The position numbers and the translations under genes are program-made. From contig BFEA01000861.1 in NCBI GenBank assembly GCA_003427395.1, positions 413,178 to 439,564 on the forward strand: a DNA stretch of 26,387 bases, in the 5' to 3' direction. This DNA comes from Chara braunii (taxonomy: Eukaryota > Streptophyta > Charophyceae > Charales > Characeae). The notes under the pieces were generated by a model that had not been told where the DNA came from, ran no database searches, and was given only the letters and a program-made list of their open reading frames with translations. Positions 6,816 to 15,050 of the stretch are shown piece after piece. Every line of letters begins with the position of its first letter. Positions within the stretch are counted from its first letter, which is position 1.

Positions 6816-6885
6816 TGACATGGGAAAAAAAAAAAGACGAAACCCTTGAGGCAGCACAGTGTCCTGTCATTTTGTCATTGCAACA

Positions 6886-8081
6886 GGATATACTATAATT
6901 GTGTATGTGCGAGTGAAAAAAGTTTTTTTCCAAAACGCCGAGAAGAGGTGTGAATTTTCAAAGGAAAGGTCACAACAATTCCCCCAACTTTTACCTGCGA
7001 ATGCTGTTTCCTTTCCTCTTTCTGCTTTTCATTTTCCCTTTTTGTTACGTTCCACCATTGAAGTCCCCCCCCCCTCCTCCACCCCCCTGCACCCACTGCC
7101 TCCCTTCAAGCTTGTACGCTGTCAAGCCAAATCAATGCCTGCCGGAGCTGGACCCGGAAAGCAAAACCCTCCATCCGTCGAGCTGGGGGCCTCCGAAAGC
7201 GGTGTTAAGAATGCATTTGTGAGCCCCCTCCAGACAAAATCATAACTTTTTAGACCATAGTGCCTGCTGGGTGAAGAACAGCATAGGGGGTTCTTTATTT
7301 CTTTTCTTCTTTTTCTCTTTTCTTTCCGCACAGCACATAGGGTACTCCCACTTGGCAAGACCTTTATTTTATTTTGATTTTCAATTTCCCCGCCCCGGAA
7401 ACACCACTGCCTACTAAAGATGCACTGACGCACACGCACACTCTGCTTTTTTGTACGGTAAACTGGTCTGAGTACATCTGCACCCTATCCTATCTGCTAA
7501 TAACAGTAATACACAAACTGTTCAAGTTCACCATTCCCGTCATCTCGAGTTTTCACTGAGTAGTATCACGCATTGGTGGGCATGATGTGTGGGTCCACTC
7601 ATCACTCCCGCGTTATACGGTTTAAGCCACCAGGCACCAGTACCTTTCCCCGCTTGAAAAACAAATATGCGCTGGTACACACGTGGAACTTTCGACGGTT
7701 CGGCATCTGGACCGTAATGGCTGGAGGCGCCAGCCGAAATGAGGCCTGCGCCTGTCTGTCTTTTTTTCGCCGTGCAGGCCGATCTTAGGCTCGACATCGA
7801 TAGCTGAGAAAGGTACAAAGACATCCTTATTTCTTCATTTTTTGGAACAATTTGAGGTGCAGTTATTGGAGACTATCTGGGTTCTTTTTCCATCTTTTTA
7901 CAGGTAATTTTCTAATCTGCTCGTCTGTGAGGTGTTGGTAGCCAGCCAGTTTGGGCAACAGGACCAAGCCCATCTTTTGTCGTAGCAATTTTGGCCCGTC
8001 TACCAAGCCACAGGAGGTGCTGCTTTGTGGGGACCTTCAAAGAAGCTTTAATCTCCAGACTTTCCTACAGTATCAAATAGT
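6886..8081. other. Noncoding, nothing recognised
   Basis: Contains a C-rich run at about 7066-7090 and several T-rich stretches. The open frames here are short and motif-free. I found no repeats with target duplications, although an undetected element is likely in DNA of this kind. Confidence 0.4.
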
Positions 8082-8140
8082 ACAGTCATTATTTGAGGCA
8101 ACTTCAGTCTAGCTATGGCACTGATATAACTGTACGTTCT
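8082..8140. repeat. Second copy of the ACAGTCATTAT element end
   Basis: Starts ACAGTCATTAT, then CTTCAGTCTA, and ends in a worn inverted arm ATATAACTGT followed by CGTTC. It parallels 1798-1866. It lies about 90 bases left of the large foldback and may be that element's terminus. Confidence 0.45.
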
Positions 8141-8227
8141 TTTCGGGGGAAAACAGTAGCAGTGGGGGGCTGCGCCTGCTGCAAACCAGGTCGGAGGGTC
8201 CAGAGTCCTATGCAATCACGCAATAGA

Positions 8228-8458
8228 CCACCAGTCCTTTTCCTGACCATTTTTCTAAGACGCGGCATGCATGCAGCCGTGTCTGCCGGGATGTACCAGG
8301 GGGCCGTTTGACTAATATCTATCCAGGCAAAACCGGTCGCATGCAAGACCTGATTTGCCTGGATGGACTTTCAGCGAAACGGCACCCTGGCACATCCCGC
8401 CAGATGCGGCTGCATGCACGCCGCATCTTAGAAAAATGGCTGGGAAACGTACTGGTGG
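8228..8458. repeat. Large imperfect foldback, ~104-bp arms
   Basis: The left arm (8228-8331) and right arm (8354-8458) are inverted copies with about four fifths of positions matching by eye and a 22-base loop. Landmarks in both arms, read 5' to 3' for the left arm, are CCACCAGT, CCATTTTTCTAAGA, GCATGCAGCC (near), CGGGATGT, GCCGTTT and ATCCAGGCAAA. Weaker complementarity (GGGGCTGC) extends outward to about 8165 and 8500. It is probably a foldback-type MITE. A transcript would form a long double-stranded RNA suited to Dicer. Confidence 0.8.
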
Positions 8459-8711
8459 TTAAGATTACTGAGAACAACCAGCCTTACAACATGCAGCCCC
8501 TTCTAAGTCGCCACCAGGACAATACTAGTCAATGAACTCGTCAAAGTTGTTGGTGGCTATGGCAGTGCAAACTGCAGCTCTCCCACTGACCAAAGCTAAT
8601 GAATAAAGTAAAAGACTTTTTGTTTAAGACCACACACCTTGCCCAGCTATTGAAGCCGAGCCTGAAATGCCCTGTGCACCCTGTGAAACCGCACGCTGAT
8701 TGAGCACGCGG

Positions 8712-8737
8712 TCGGCGCTCAAGTTTTTGAGCGCCGA
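8712..8737. repeat. Perfect hairpin, 11-bp stem
   Basis: TCGGCGCTCAA pairs with TTGAGCGCCGA across a GTTT loop. Flanking ATTGA/TCAAT and CGCGCTCAAAGCGCG extend the symmetry. It is probably part of a small transposable element shared with the hairpin at 8825-8853. Confidence 0.8.
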
Positions 8738-8824
8738 TCAATCTCGCGCTCAAAGCGCGTTGAGCGGGGTTTGAGTGGGCGAGGGAATATTTTTTTCACG
8801 AGTAAAAGATGCGCAAGAAAAAAG

Positions 8825-8853
8825 GGTTGTAGATCTTTTTGAGATCTACAACC
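8825..8853. repeat. Perfect hairpin, 12-bp stem, A/T-flanked
   Basis: GGTTGTAGATCT pairs with AGATCTACAACC with a five-base loop TTTTG. An A run before and a T run after extend pairing. A bacterial terminator reading is ruled out by context, so I treat it as MITE-like. Confidence 0.8.
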
Positions 8854-9162
8854 AATTTTTTTTGGGTTTATTTTTTGAAGTTTTGCTATATGCAACGAAT
8901 ATGAGCAAGAGCGATAGACAGAAATACAAGTTGCAAAATCACCAGAAGTCCAGATAGTCATGTAGCAAGCAGAGAGCTAGAATGCACCAAGATTTCATCC
9001 AAATAAGAGCAAACAGTGAACTCGTGTGCCAATGTTAGCGCACTCAGGCCTCACCAACACAGTATCCAATGTCGCTCATCTTTGTCTGGCACCCAGCGCC
9101 CAGCCTGCTCTACTAAGCCTATCTAGCCTATCTACATTCGTGCAACCGGATCACATCCGACG
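8854..9162. other. Noncoding, nothing recognised
   Basis: Ordinary mixed sequence between the hairpins and the GC-rich region. No repeat or gene seen. Confidence 0.4.
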
Positions 9163-9972
9163 TTGAAGACCAATGTATATGACGTCAATACCAATGCCAA
9201 TCTCCCACATACACCAGGTACGTTCTCTCTCCTCCCCTCATCAGACCTTGACCACACTTATGCGCCTCCTACCCGAAGACCACCTTCAGTCCTTCGCGCA
9301 TCTGAAGCCCAGCTATGGCCGCCATGCGCCCGCTGCCCTACAGCGCCCCTCGCACCTCATAGCGCCCGCGTGCGCCCCAGCCAGCAGCGCGCATGCAGAC
9401 ACTTGCGCAGGAACGCAGCAGCATGTCCGCATTGCCTGCCTACGCCAGAATCCCCTTCCCCTCGGCAGCGATCTTCCTATGTGGAAGTCGAGGCCCTGTT
9501 TGGCTGTGCGGGCCTGGCCGAGGAAGCTCCCAGTAGCTTCCAGTCGGGCCCCAGTGTCTGCGCCCATGCCCTCTCCGACAGTTGGGGGCCTGGGCCCTTT
9601 TTGGTTGGGCACGTCCAGGCAGCCTCCACGCTCCAAGTGTTTGTTGTCTTCTCGTTGGCTCACTGGGCCTCTGTGACGACAATGCTGACTCGCCCACGGC
9701 CACTTCGTTATGTGTCAGCCTCACACTGCGTGTGCCCAGGGCGCAACCACCCGGCCCTGGGCTCAACTGCTTCACGCAGCTGCTGTCTCTGGAAGGAGCC
9801 CGGGGTGAGGCTCACGTTGCACTTCAACCAACTGGCATGCTGCAACTGTCTGATACCCACATTGGAAAGTGCTGAGATAAGGGCCTCTCGTGGATATTCA
9901 GGCCCACCTTCACTTAGGGCGGTGGCGATGCTTGCTGGGGCCCACAGCCCATGTCATGTGCATGTTGGCTAG
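9163..9972 (+). other. GC-rich open frame of 269 codons, status doubtful
   Basis: An uninterrupted frame runs from an ATG at 9163 to a TAG at 9970-9972. The product is rich in Pro, Ala, Ser, Arg and Cys, with no transmembrane, signal or catalytic pattern I can recognise. Two other frames are also open for long stretches (9173-9676 plus, 9313-9663 and 9440-9775 minus), as expected when GC-rich DNA has few stop codons. It lies just 3' of the minus-strand retrotransposon's purine tract, where the 3' LTR should be, so it may be LTR or unrelated GC-rich DNA. I lean to noncoding. Confidence 0.25.
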
Positions 9973-9998
9973 GGCCCCGTCAGGGCATATTCCTCACA

Positions 9999-10013
9999 TT
10001 CCCTCTCCCTCTG
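9999..10013 (-). other. Candidate polypurine tract of the chromovirus
   Basis: On the minus strand GCAGAGGGAGAGGGAA lies about 25 bases after the pol stop and is followed at once by TGTGAGG, the kind of TG start an LTR has. This is where a Ty3/gypsy polypurine tract belongs. No second LTR was found to confirm the boundary. Confidence 0.4.
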
Positions 10014-10038
10014 CTTCGAAAGTCCGTTGAGATGCTTC

Positions 10039-10200
10039 TTAAGCAGGAGCGTTCCCCTTTAACCTTCTTTCATAATCTGCCACGATTTGAGGTGTTGTTT
10101 CAACCAGTTCCTCTCTTGAGAACCATCGGTCTTCTTTTGGATCCGTATGATGCCTGAATCTGACCCGGTACTCCCTCTCGGGTTTCAGCGGTCTTCCTCT
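10039..10200 (-). pseudogene. Chromodomain and C-terminus of integrase
   Basis: On the minus strand the frame gives LKPEREYRVRFRHHTDP, then DRWFSREELVETTPQIVADY and ERRLKG, ending at a TAA (10039-10041). The pattern of basic strand, Trp, then an acidic helix ending in D-Y-E matches the chromodomain tail (W-x-P-x3-L ... Y). Chromodomains of plant chromoviruses direct integration to marked chromatin. The frame is shifted relative to the part upstream. Confidence 0.75.
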
Positions 10201-11190
10201 ACCGACAGGGCCACAGGCTTGGGAACAGGCATATCTCTGTGCTAAAAAATGTCATCGACGTCCACGTGGCCATCCATGGTTGGGGCCAGCATTGATCTCC
10301 TTGATGGGAATTGTTGTGTCTCAGCGAAAGGTGCAAGCTTTGAGGCGTGAAACACAGGGTAAGTACGCAGGTGACCAGGGATTCAAATGATGTACAAGGG
10401 ACAATCCAACTTACTATGCACGATATCCACGATTCCCAAGGACCGAAGTACTGAGGCATTAGTTTCCTAGAGATGTCGAATTCTTGTCCTAGCTCACTAG
10501 CCTCGATCGAGACACGATCCCCTACCTGAAAATTAATGTGGATTGTCATCGATGTTTGTTCTCATAAGCAATCATTGCTTCTTGCGATATCTTAATGTGC
10601 TCGACAGCCTGCTGCAACAACTTTTCATGTTGGACAACAAATTATATGGTTCCAAGAGTTGTAGCAGATCGGTATTCAGGCAGGAGAAGTTTAGAGCAGA
10701 TTTGGGCTTCCACCCCAAATGCAGTTGCCGCGGACTTACGCCGGTGGTGCTGTGCACAACGTTGTTGTACAGACTGGCGATGAGCGGCAACCGCACAGTT
10801 TGTCTGTTCAGCTTGACTGTTGGCTTCGGGATGATTCCCCAAAGTCATCTGGAGTTGGCTGCCGATCTGTTCAGCAGCCTTCTTCCACATCTCACTGGTG
10901 AAACGGGCATCTCTATCACTAACGATGGACTTGGGCAGTCCGAAATCACACACCCAGTTATCCATAAAGAACTTGATTACATGATTCGTCCTCGTTGTTT
11001 CCTACATGGCAATTAGTCTAGCGTACTTAGTAAACCTGTCAACTACGATGAAGATGTGTCTCTTGCCACTCTTGCTGGTCACGAGTGTGTCAATGAAGTC
11101 CATGGATACGCTTTGTCCGGGACCGGCAGGAATGGGCAAGGGTTTGAGTAACCCAAGCGGAACTTGAGTTCGCGGTTTGTCCCGCTAACA
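10201..11190 (-). pseudogene. Integrase core and C-terminal region (rve)
   Basis: Integrase inserts the cDNA into the host genome. On the minus strand the core is legible in successive frames: SVSMDFIDTLVTSKSGKRH (first catalytic Asp, about 11100), GLPKSIVSDRDARFTSEMW (second Asp, about 10920) and HPEANSQAEQTN (catalytic Glu, about 10809). The last Asp and Glu are 35 residues apart, the classic D-D-35-E spacing, so the triad survives. Further on come STTGVSPRQLHLGWKP and FQVGDRVSIEASELGQEFDI with MPQYFGPWE, the usual segments before the chromodomain. Stops and frameshifts lie near 11018, 10800, 10425, 10385 and 10250. Confidence 0.9.
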
Positions 11191-11553
11191 GACTTGATAA
11201 GTCTGTACGTACTTCTTTGCTTCATTAAGCATACCAGACCACCAAAAATGTTGTACTAAATTAGCACTTGTCTTTTTGTAGTCGACTGTGTTGTGGCACT
11301 CACCCAAAAATAAACTACGCAAAATTTCGCTAGATGAAACCACTAATCTTTTGAACCCTGCCTTTTCAAGAAAGAGTAACCCATCCACCATCACAAACTC
11401 ATCAGATGTGGCTTTGTCTCGGGCCTCAGGTTTGCGCATGACGTTCATCGTGACAGGGTCTTCCTTGTAGGCTTCCACCATTGACCGAGTTACACCGTCA
11501 GATAAGCCAAAATTTGTTATTAGTGCACCTAGGTAGTCTGCCCTATGTGACAA
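11185..11553 (-). pseudogene. RNase H end and integrase zinc-binding region
   Basis: The 122-codon frame begins with LSHRADYLGAL, the usual end of RNase H (ADALS-R), passes through a linker and reaches the integrase H2C2 region (HNTVDYKKTSANLVQHFWWS, then GMLNEAKKYVQTYQVC). The family pattern is H-x-H-C-x2-C. Here the second His and the first Cys are not where expected (DYKK and TYQVC), so zinc binding is probably lost. A stop follows before the core domain. Confidence 0.85.
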
Positions 11554-11940
11554 TGCATCAGCAACCTTGTTGTATTCTCTTTTCTCATAGTCTAGCTTGA
11601 AGTCATACTGATCAATGACTTCAATTTAGCGTTTGAGGGCGTCTGAGAGAACAAGTTGTGTCTTGATCCACTTGAGTGTCTGATGGTCAGTTTTCAAATG
11701 AAAGAATCTTCCCAACAGATAGTGTCTCCAGTGGACAAGTGCTTTGTAGAGGGCGTAGAGTTCCCTTTCGTAGGTGGACTATGCCTACTTCTTTGATGGC
11801 ATCTTCTTACTCATGTACTCGATCGGCCTCAACGTTTTCACTTTTTATTCAGCTAGCATTGTGCCAATACCATATTGGCTTGCGTTCGTGGTCACAACGA
11901 ATGGCCTCTAAGGATCGGGGACCATGAAAACCTCATGATG
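11554..11940 (-). pseudogene. RNase H domain, catalytic Asp changed
   Basis: RNase H removes RNA from the RNA:DNA hybrid during replication of the element. The minus-strand frame shows VVTTNASQYGIGTMLAE, then STYERELYALYKALVHWRHY, then HLKTDHQTLKWIKTQLVLSD, all hallmark blocks. The first block normally reads T-D-A-S; here Asn replaces the catalytic Asp (codon near 11885). Three in-frame stops interrupt the segment. Confidence 0.85.
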
Positions 11941-12330
11941 CATGAGGGCATGCTTCAGTCTTTAGAAAGCAGCCTCGCATTTATCTGTTCATTCCCATGG
12001 CCTGTCAAGGCGTGTAAGATCAGTCAAAGGGGCGGCCACCGTACTATAATTATTCACAAAGTTGCGATAGTAATTTGTCATCCCTAAGAAAGATCTGAAC
12101 TCAGTTACAGACTGAGGTCGTGGCCAGTCACGAATGGTAGTCACCTTTGCATCTTCGGGCCTTATACCTTCCGCGGAAATCTTATGACCCAAGTACCAGG
12201 TTTTAGTGCGACAAAACTCGCATTTCTCTACTTACCTTATACTTGTGTTGTCGTAGAAGTGAAAGTAATTTTTCTACATGTTGAGTATGCTCCTCAACAG
12301 TAGCACTTTCTTGTCCCAACCAAACTAGGG
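11941..12330 (-). pseudogene. Reverse transcriptase thumb only; fingers and palm missing
   Basis: The frame at 11989-12192 reads LGHKISAEGIRPEDAKV, IRDWPRPQSVTEFRSFLG and MTNYYRNFVNNYSTVAAPLT, the standard RT thumb/connection of Ty3/gypsy. Before it (about 12230-12300) comes EEHTQHVEKLLSLLRQHKYK, which normally follows the YxDD active site by some 15 residues. Directly upstream the protease tail appears instead, so fingers and palm, including YxDD, are deleted at about 12320-12335. A frameshift at about 12220 and a TGG-to-TGA change after DRPWE add further damage. Confidence 0.9.
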
Positions 12331-12831
12331 TTTAGCAACCTCGAGGTGGTACATACCTAATAACATGTCGAATGACAAATTGTCGCTGACTAGGAGCGAA
12401 ATCTTATGATTAAGTTTCTCACCTCCATAAGAGAAGGTGCAGACCACATCCCTGACGTAGTCCTCTTCTAACATGCACTATTTGTTGGCCAAAGTAGATG
12501 CTACAGATCTACTCAGGCGTTGCACCCGGTCCTTTAGGCGCAATCTCTCGACGTAGTCGCGACTTATGAAGTTTTGTGTGGAGCCGATGTCTACGAATGC
12601 ACCACATTTGCGGCCGCATATACCAACTTCTACTACGAAATGCTCCCGACCCGTACTTAGTGTCACCCAGGACTCATGAGGGTCCCTTGCCGACCACTCA
12701 CTTTCTAGGTCCTCTAAGGCATCAGACACATCCAACAAACAAAGTATCATTGGATCAGGATACATCTGCGGGGTGACGAAAGAGTCAATGAGTTCAGCCA
12801 ACTCTTTAAGTGGCGAGGGTACATCGCTCAC
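12330..12831 (-). pseudogene. Aspartic protease (retropepsin-like)
   Basis: The minus-strand frame from 12831 has FVVEVGICGRKCGAFVDIGS, then TQNFISRDYVERL, with the catalytic Asp in D-I-G-S (family D-T/S-G-A/S). After a stop at 12478 it continues in the same frame with FSYGGEKLNHKISLLVSDN and SFDMLLGMYHLEV, the flap-distal region ending in the usual L-L/I-G-M motif. The enzyme would cleave the Gag-Pol polyprotein. Ile in place of Thr after the catalytic Asp is unusual and probably reflects decay. Confidence 0.8.
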
Positions 12832-12859
12832 TTCAAAAGGAGTAGAAGAAGCTACAACT

Positions 12860-13332
12860 TTTATTGGCCCGGTGTGTTTCCCGAATTGGAAATGGTAGAA
12901 GCCCCACCTTGGGAAGAATAATTATTAAAACCACCTTTGGGAGGTATCTTCTGCAATACCCTCGCGTTCTTGCACTTAAATTGTTAATGGTCACACTCGC
13001 CGCAGTAAATGTAAGCTCTTCGCGAATAACGATCTCGCCACACATCTTGATCTAGACCCGCCCTCACCCAAGATGAAATCTTGTTTGAGTTTTGGGTCTG
13101 CCCCTGACTCTTTTGTTGACCGCCCTTGTCGCGGTTACTTGCCTCAACTTTTACTAGGGAGGCGAGGTTACTACCCTCTGCACTATCCTCACCTCCAAAC
13201 GTTGTTTCGTCCACAAGATCAGAAACATCGTCGATCTCGGTTTGATTCCCGTCGGAATCAACCATCATCAAAAGACTACCCTCTTTCTTCCATTTTTGCG
13301 GATTCTACTTCTTTCTCTCATTCGTCGAGAGT
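12860..13332 (-). pseudogene. Gag C-terminal region with degenerate CCHC knuckle
   Basis: The frame from 13271 starts with an acidic stretch (IDDVSDLVDETTFGGEDSAE), then a basic Gln-rich linker (KGGQQKSQGQTQNSNK) and the zinc-knuckle region IYCGECDH, a stop, then QFKCKNARV. Cys-x2-Cys, His and the last Cys are present but the spacing is shorter than the standard C-x2-C-x4-H-x4-C. The knuckle packages RNA in active elements. A stop near 12867 separates it from the protease frame. Confidence 0.7.
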
Positions 13333-14218
13333 TGTTGGGTTCCTCCTAGCCTAGCCTCTAAATCTAAGGTCATTTTGCTAAAGAAGTTCAGAGTGTGATA
13401 TTCGATGTTGGTCTCGTTGACCAAGAGTTCTTGACGTACGTGGGAAGACATCTTCAGAACATTGTCATTAAGACCTACGGATCGTAGCGTACATCGGGGA
13501 CGACAATGAGATACTCCACGGCAGAGGTAAGTTCATGTGCGAACTTGTACTTTTTAGTATCAAGTTGGGTCAACGCGTCAGTGGTTTGTTGGGCCTGGTG
13601 AGGGTTGTGCCATCGCATTTCCACCAACTCCATGAAGCTCTCTAAAGTATGGGTCTTAGCCCAATCGTTCATTTGTCTGCCGCACCCTTTCGAGGCTACC
13701 AATTCATCTAGCCATCGGGTTGCTGATCTCTCGAGATACGAGGCGGCAGTGATCACCTCTTCCTCGACCAGCGTCCTCTTTGCCCTCACCCACACTGGCA
13801 CCGTTCTCTTGTTGAGAGCCTCATCCTTATTATCACTTGAGAAGGTTGAGGGTGGTTTCAGTGAGGTCTTAGGGTACCAAGGCTGCTATTGTCCCAGTGG
13901 TGGGACACTGGGACCGGCTATTGTGTAGCACCAGCCGCTGGAACTGAAGATAAAGAAGCAGCAGTCTGTGATGCTGCTGCTGAAGTACCGCTTGGTGAAC
14001 TGCTAAACTGAAACATAGTGGGTCCCATCATCACCGGTGAGGACATCAGTAATGGAAAACTTGGGGGCCGGAAACTGGACCTGCCTGTTGGAGATGTGAA
14101 AGTTCTTCCCCTCCCCTACATGGCACTTAGTATCTGGTCAAGGATATCCTGGATAGCATCCAGTTTGTTGTCCATGTATGCATGCATGGACAATAGACCT
14201 ACCTTGAGGATTTTACTT
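13333..14218 (-). pseudogene. Gag, tandem copy 1 (downstream copy)
   Basis: The frame from 13801 reads VWVRAKRTLVEEEVITAASY, then SATRWLDELVASKGCGRQMN and THTLESFMELVEMRWHNPHQ, a retrotransposon Gag (capsid-like) domain. It ends at a stop after VVPDVRYDP (13475). Upstream, the block WYPKTSLKPPSTFS is followed by a small deletion relative to copy 2 (TWLR missing). The unit repeats the one at 14219-15035, with a 1-bp difference in offset (885-886). Confidence 0.85.
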
Positions 14219-15050
14219 GTTGGGCTCATCCTAGCCTAACCTCTAAATCTAAGGTCATTTTGCTAAGGGAGTCCCGAGTGTGATATTCGATGTTGGCCTC
14301 GCTGACCAACAAGTTATTGACGTATGTGGGAAGACATCTTAAGAACATGGTCATTAAGACCTACGGATCGTAGCGTACGTCGGGGACGACAATGAGACGA
14401 TCCACGACAGTGGTAAGTTCACGTGCGGACTTGTACTTTTTAGTATCAAGCCAGGTCAACGCATCAGTGGCCTGCTGGGCCTGCTGAGTTTTGTGCCATC
14501 GCGTTTCCACCAACTCCATGAAGCTCTCTAAAGTGTGGGTCTTAGCCCAATCGTTCATTCGCCTGCCGAACCTTTTCGAGGCTACCAATCCATGTAGCTA
14601 TCGGGCTACCGATCCCTCAAGATACGAGGCGGCAATGATCACCTCTTCCTCGACCAGCGTCCGCTTTGCCCTCACCCAGACTCGCACCGTTCTCAACCAA
14701 GTGTCGAGAGCCTCATCCTTCTTATCACCTGAGAAGGTTGAGGGTGGTTTCAGTGGGGTCTTAGGGTACCAAGGTTGTTGTTGTCCCAGTAGTGGGACTG
14801 GCTATTGTATAGCACCAACCGTTGGACTTGAAGATGAAGAAGCAGCAGTTTGTGATGCTGCTGTTGAAGTATCGCTTGGTGAAAAGGGGCTGCATGTTGG
14901 AGATGTGAAAGTTCTTCCCATCCCATGCATGACACTCAGTATCTGGTCAAGGGTATCCTGGATAGCATCCACTTTGCTATCCATGTATGCATGCATGGAT
15001 AGTAGACCTGCCTTGAGGATTTTACTTGTGTTGTCAAGGGCAGCGTCATG
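14219..15050 (-). pseudogene. Gag, tandem copy 2 (upstream copy), nearly complete N-terminus
   Basis: One frame can be followed from about 15050 to 14361 with three stops. The N-terminal part MHAYMDSKVDAIQDTLDQIL (from 14996) looks coiled-coil, followed by a Ser/Thr/Ala-rich linker. Then come PLKPPSTFSGDKKDEALDTW and VWVRAKRTLVEEEV, then AKTHTLESFMELVETRWHKT, the Gag core. Stops lie at about 14802, in place of Trp after VAR (about 14599), and after DVRYDP. Compared with copy 1, the linker lacks about 75 bp. Confidence 0.87.

Larger units (their letters stand above)
5072..6885. repeat. Two tandem copies of a ~650-bp segment, each carrying a MITE
   Basis: Sequence left of MITE A (about 5072-5135: GACAATCAGCAAA, GAGGGGT, GGGAGGGGACA) recurs left of MITE B (about 5725-5785: GACAATCAGCAAA, GAGGGGT, GGGAAGGAGACA) at an offset of 647. 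Sequence right of the MITEs also matches: GTCCTGTCATTTT at 5608 and again at 6861. That larger offset (1253) is explained by the 647-bp period plus the 586-bp MITE C in the second copy, with 20 bases left over. The unit was therefore duplicated in tandem. Copy 1 gained a T-rich insertion (5607-5660) and copy 2 gained MITE C. Confidence 0.75.
10039..15050 (-). mobile_element. Decayed Ty3/gypsy chromovirus, minus strand, internal region
   Basis: Reading from 15050 down to 10039 the order is gag (twice), CCHC knuckle, aspartic protease, RT thumb, RNase H, integrase and chromodomain. Protease-RT-RNase H-integrase defines Ty3/gypsy, and the C-terminal chromodomain places it among chromoviruses. 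It cannot be active: RT fingers and palm are missing, there are many stops and frameshifts, and catalytic or zinc-binding residues are lost. No LTR pair was found; sequence above 15050 does not resemble that below 10000 by eye. The individual domains are listed separately. Confidence 0.93.

Noticed and set aside
5958-6857. 299-codon open frame on the minus strand
   Set aside because: It runs across MITE B, the nested MITE C and their target duplications. A protein made from complementary terminal repeats of two insertions is not a gene; openness is chance helped by CG-rich sequence.
8825-8853. Hairpin followed by T run as a bacterial terminator
   Set aside because: Eukaryotic context with no transcription unit before it; A and T flanks extend the inverted repeat symmetrically.
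9984-9998. GGGCATATTCCTCACA as another A/B-type MITE end
   Set aside because: It lacks the conserved spacing of GGGCATACTCACAC and has no TAA/TGA flank; it fits better as the complement of an LTR start after the purine tract.
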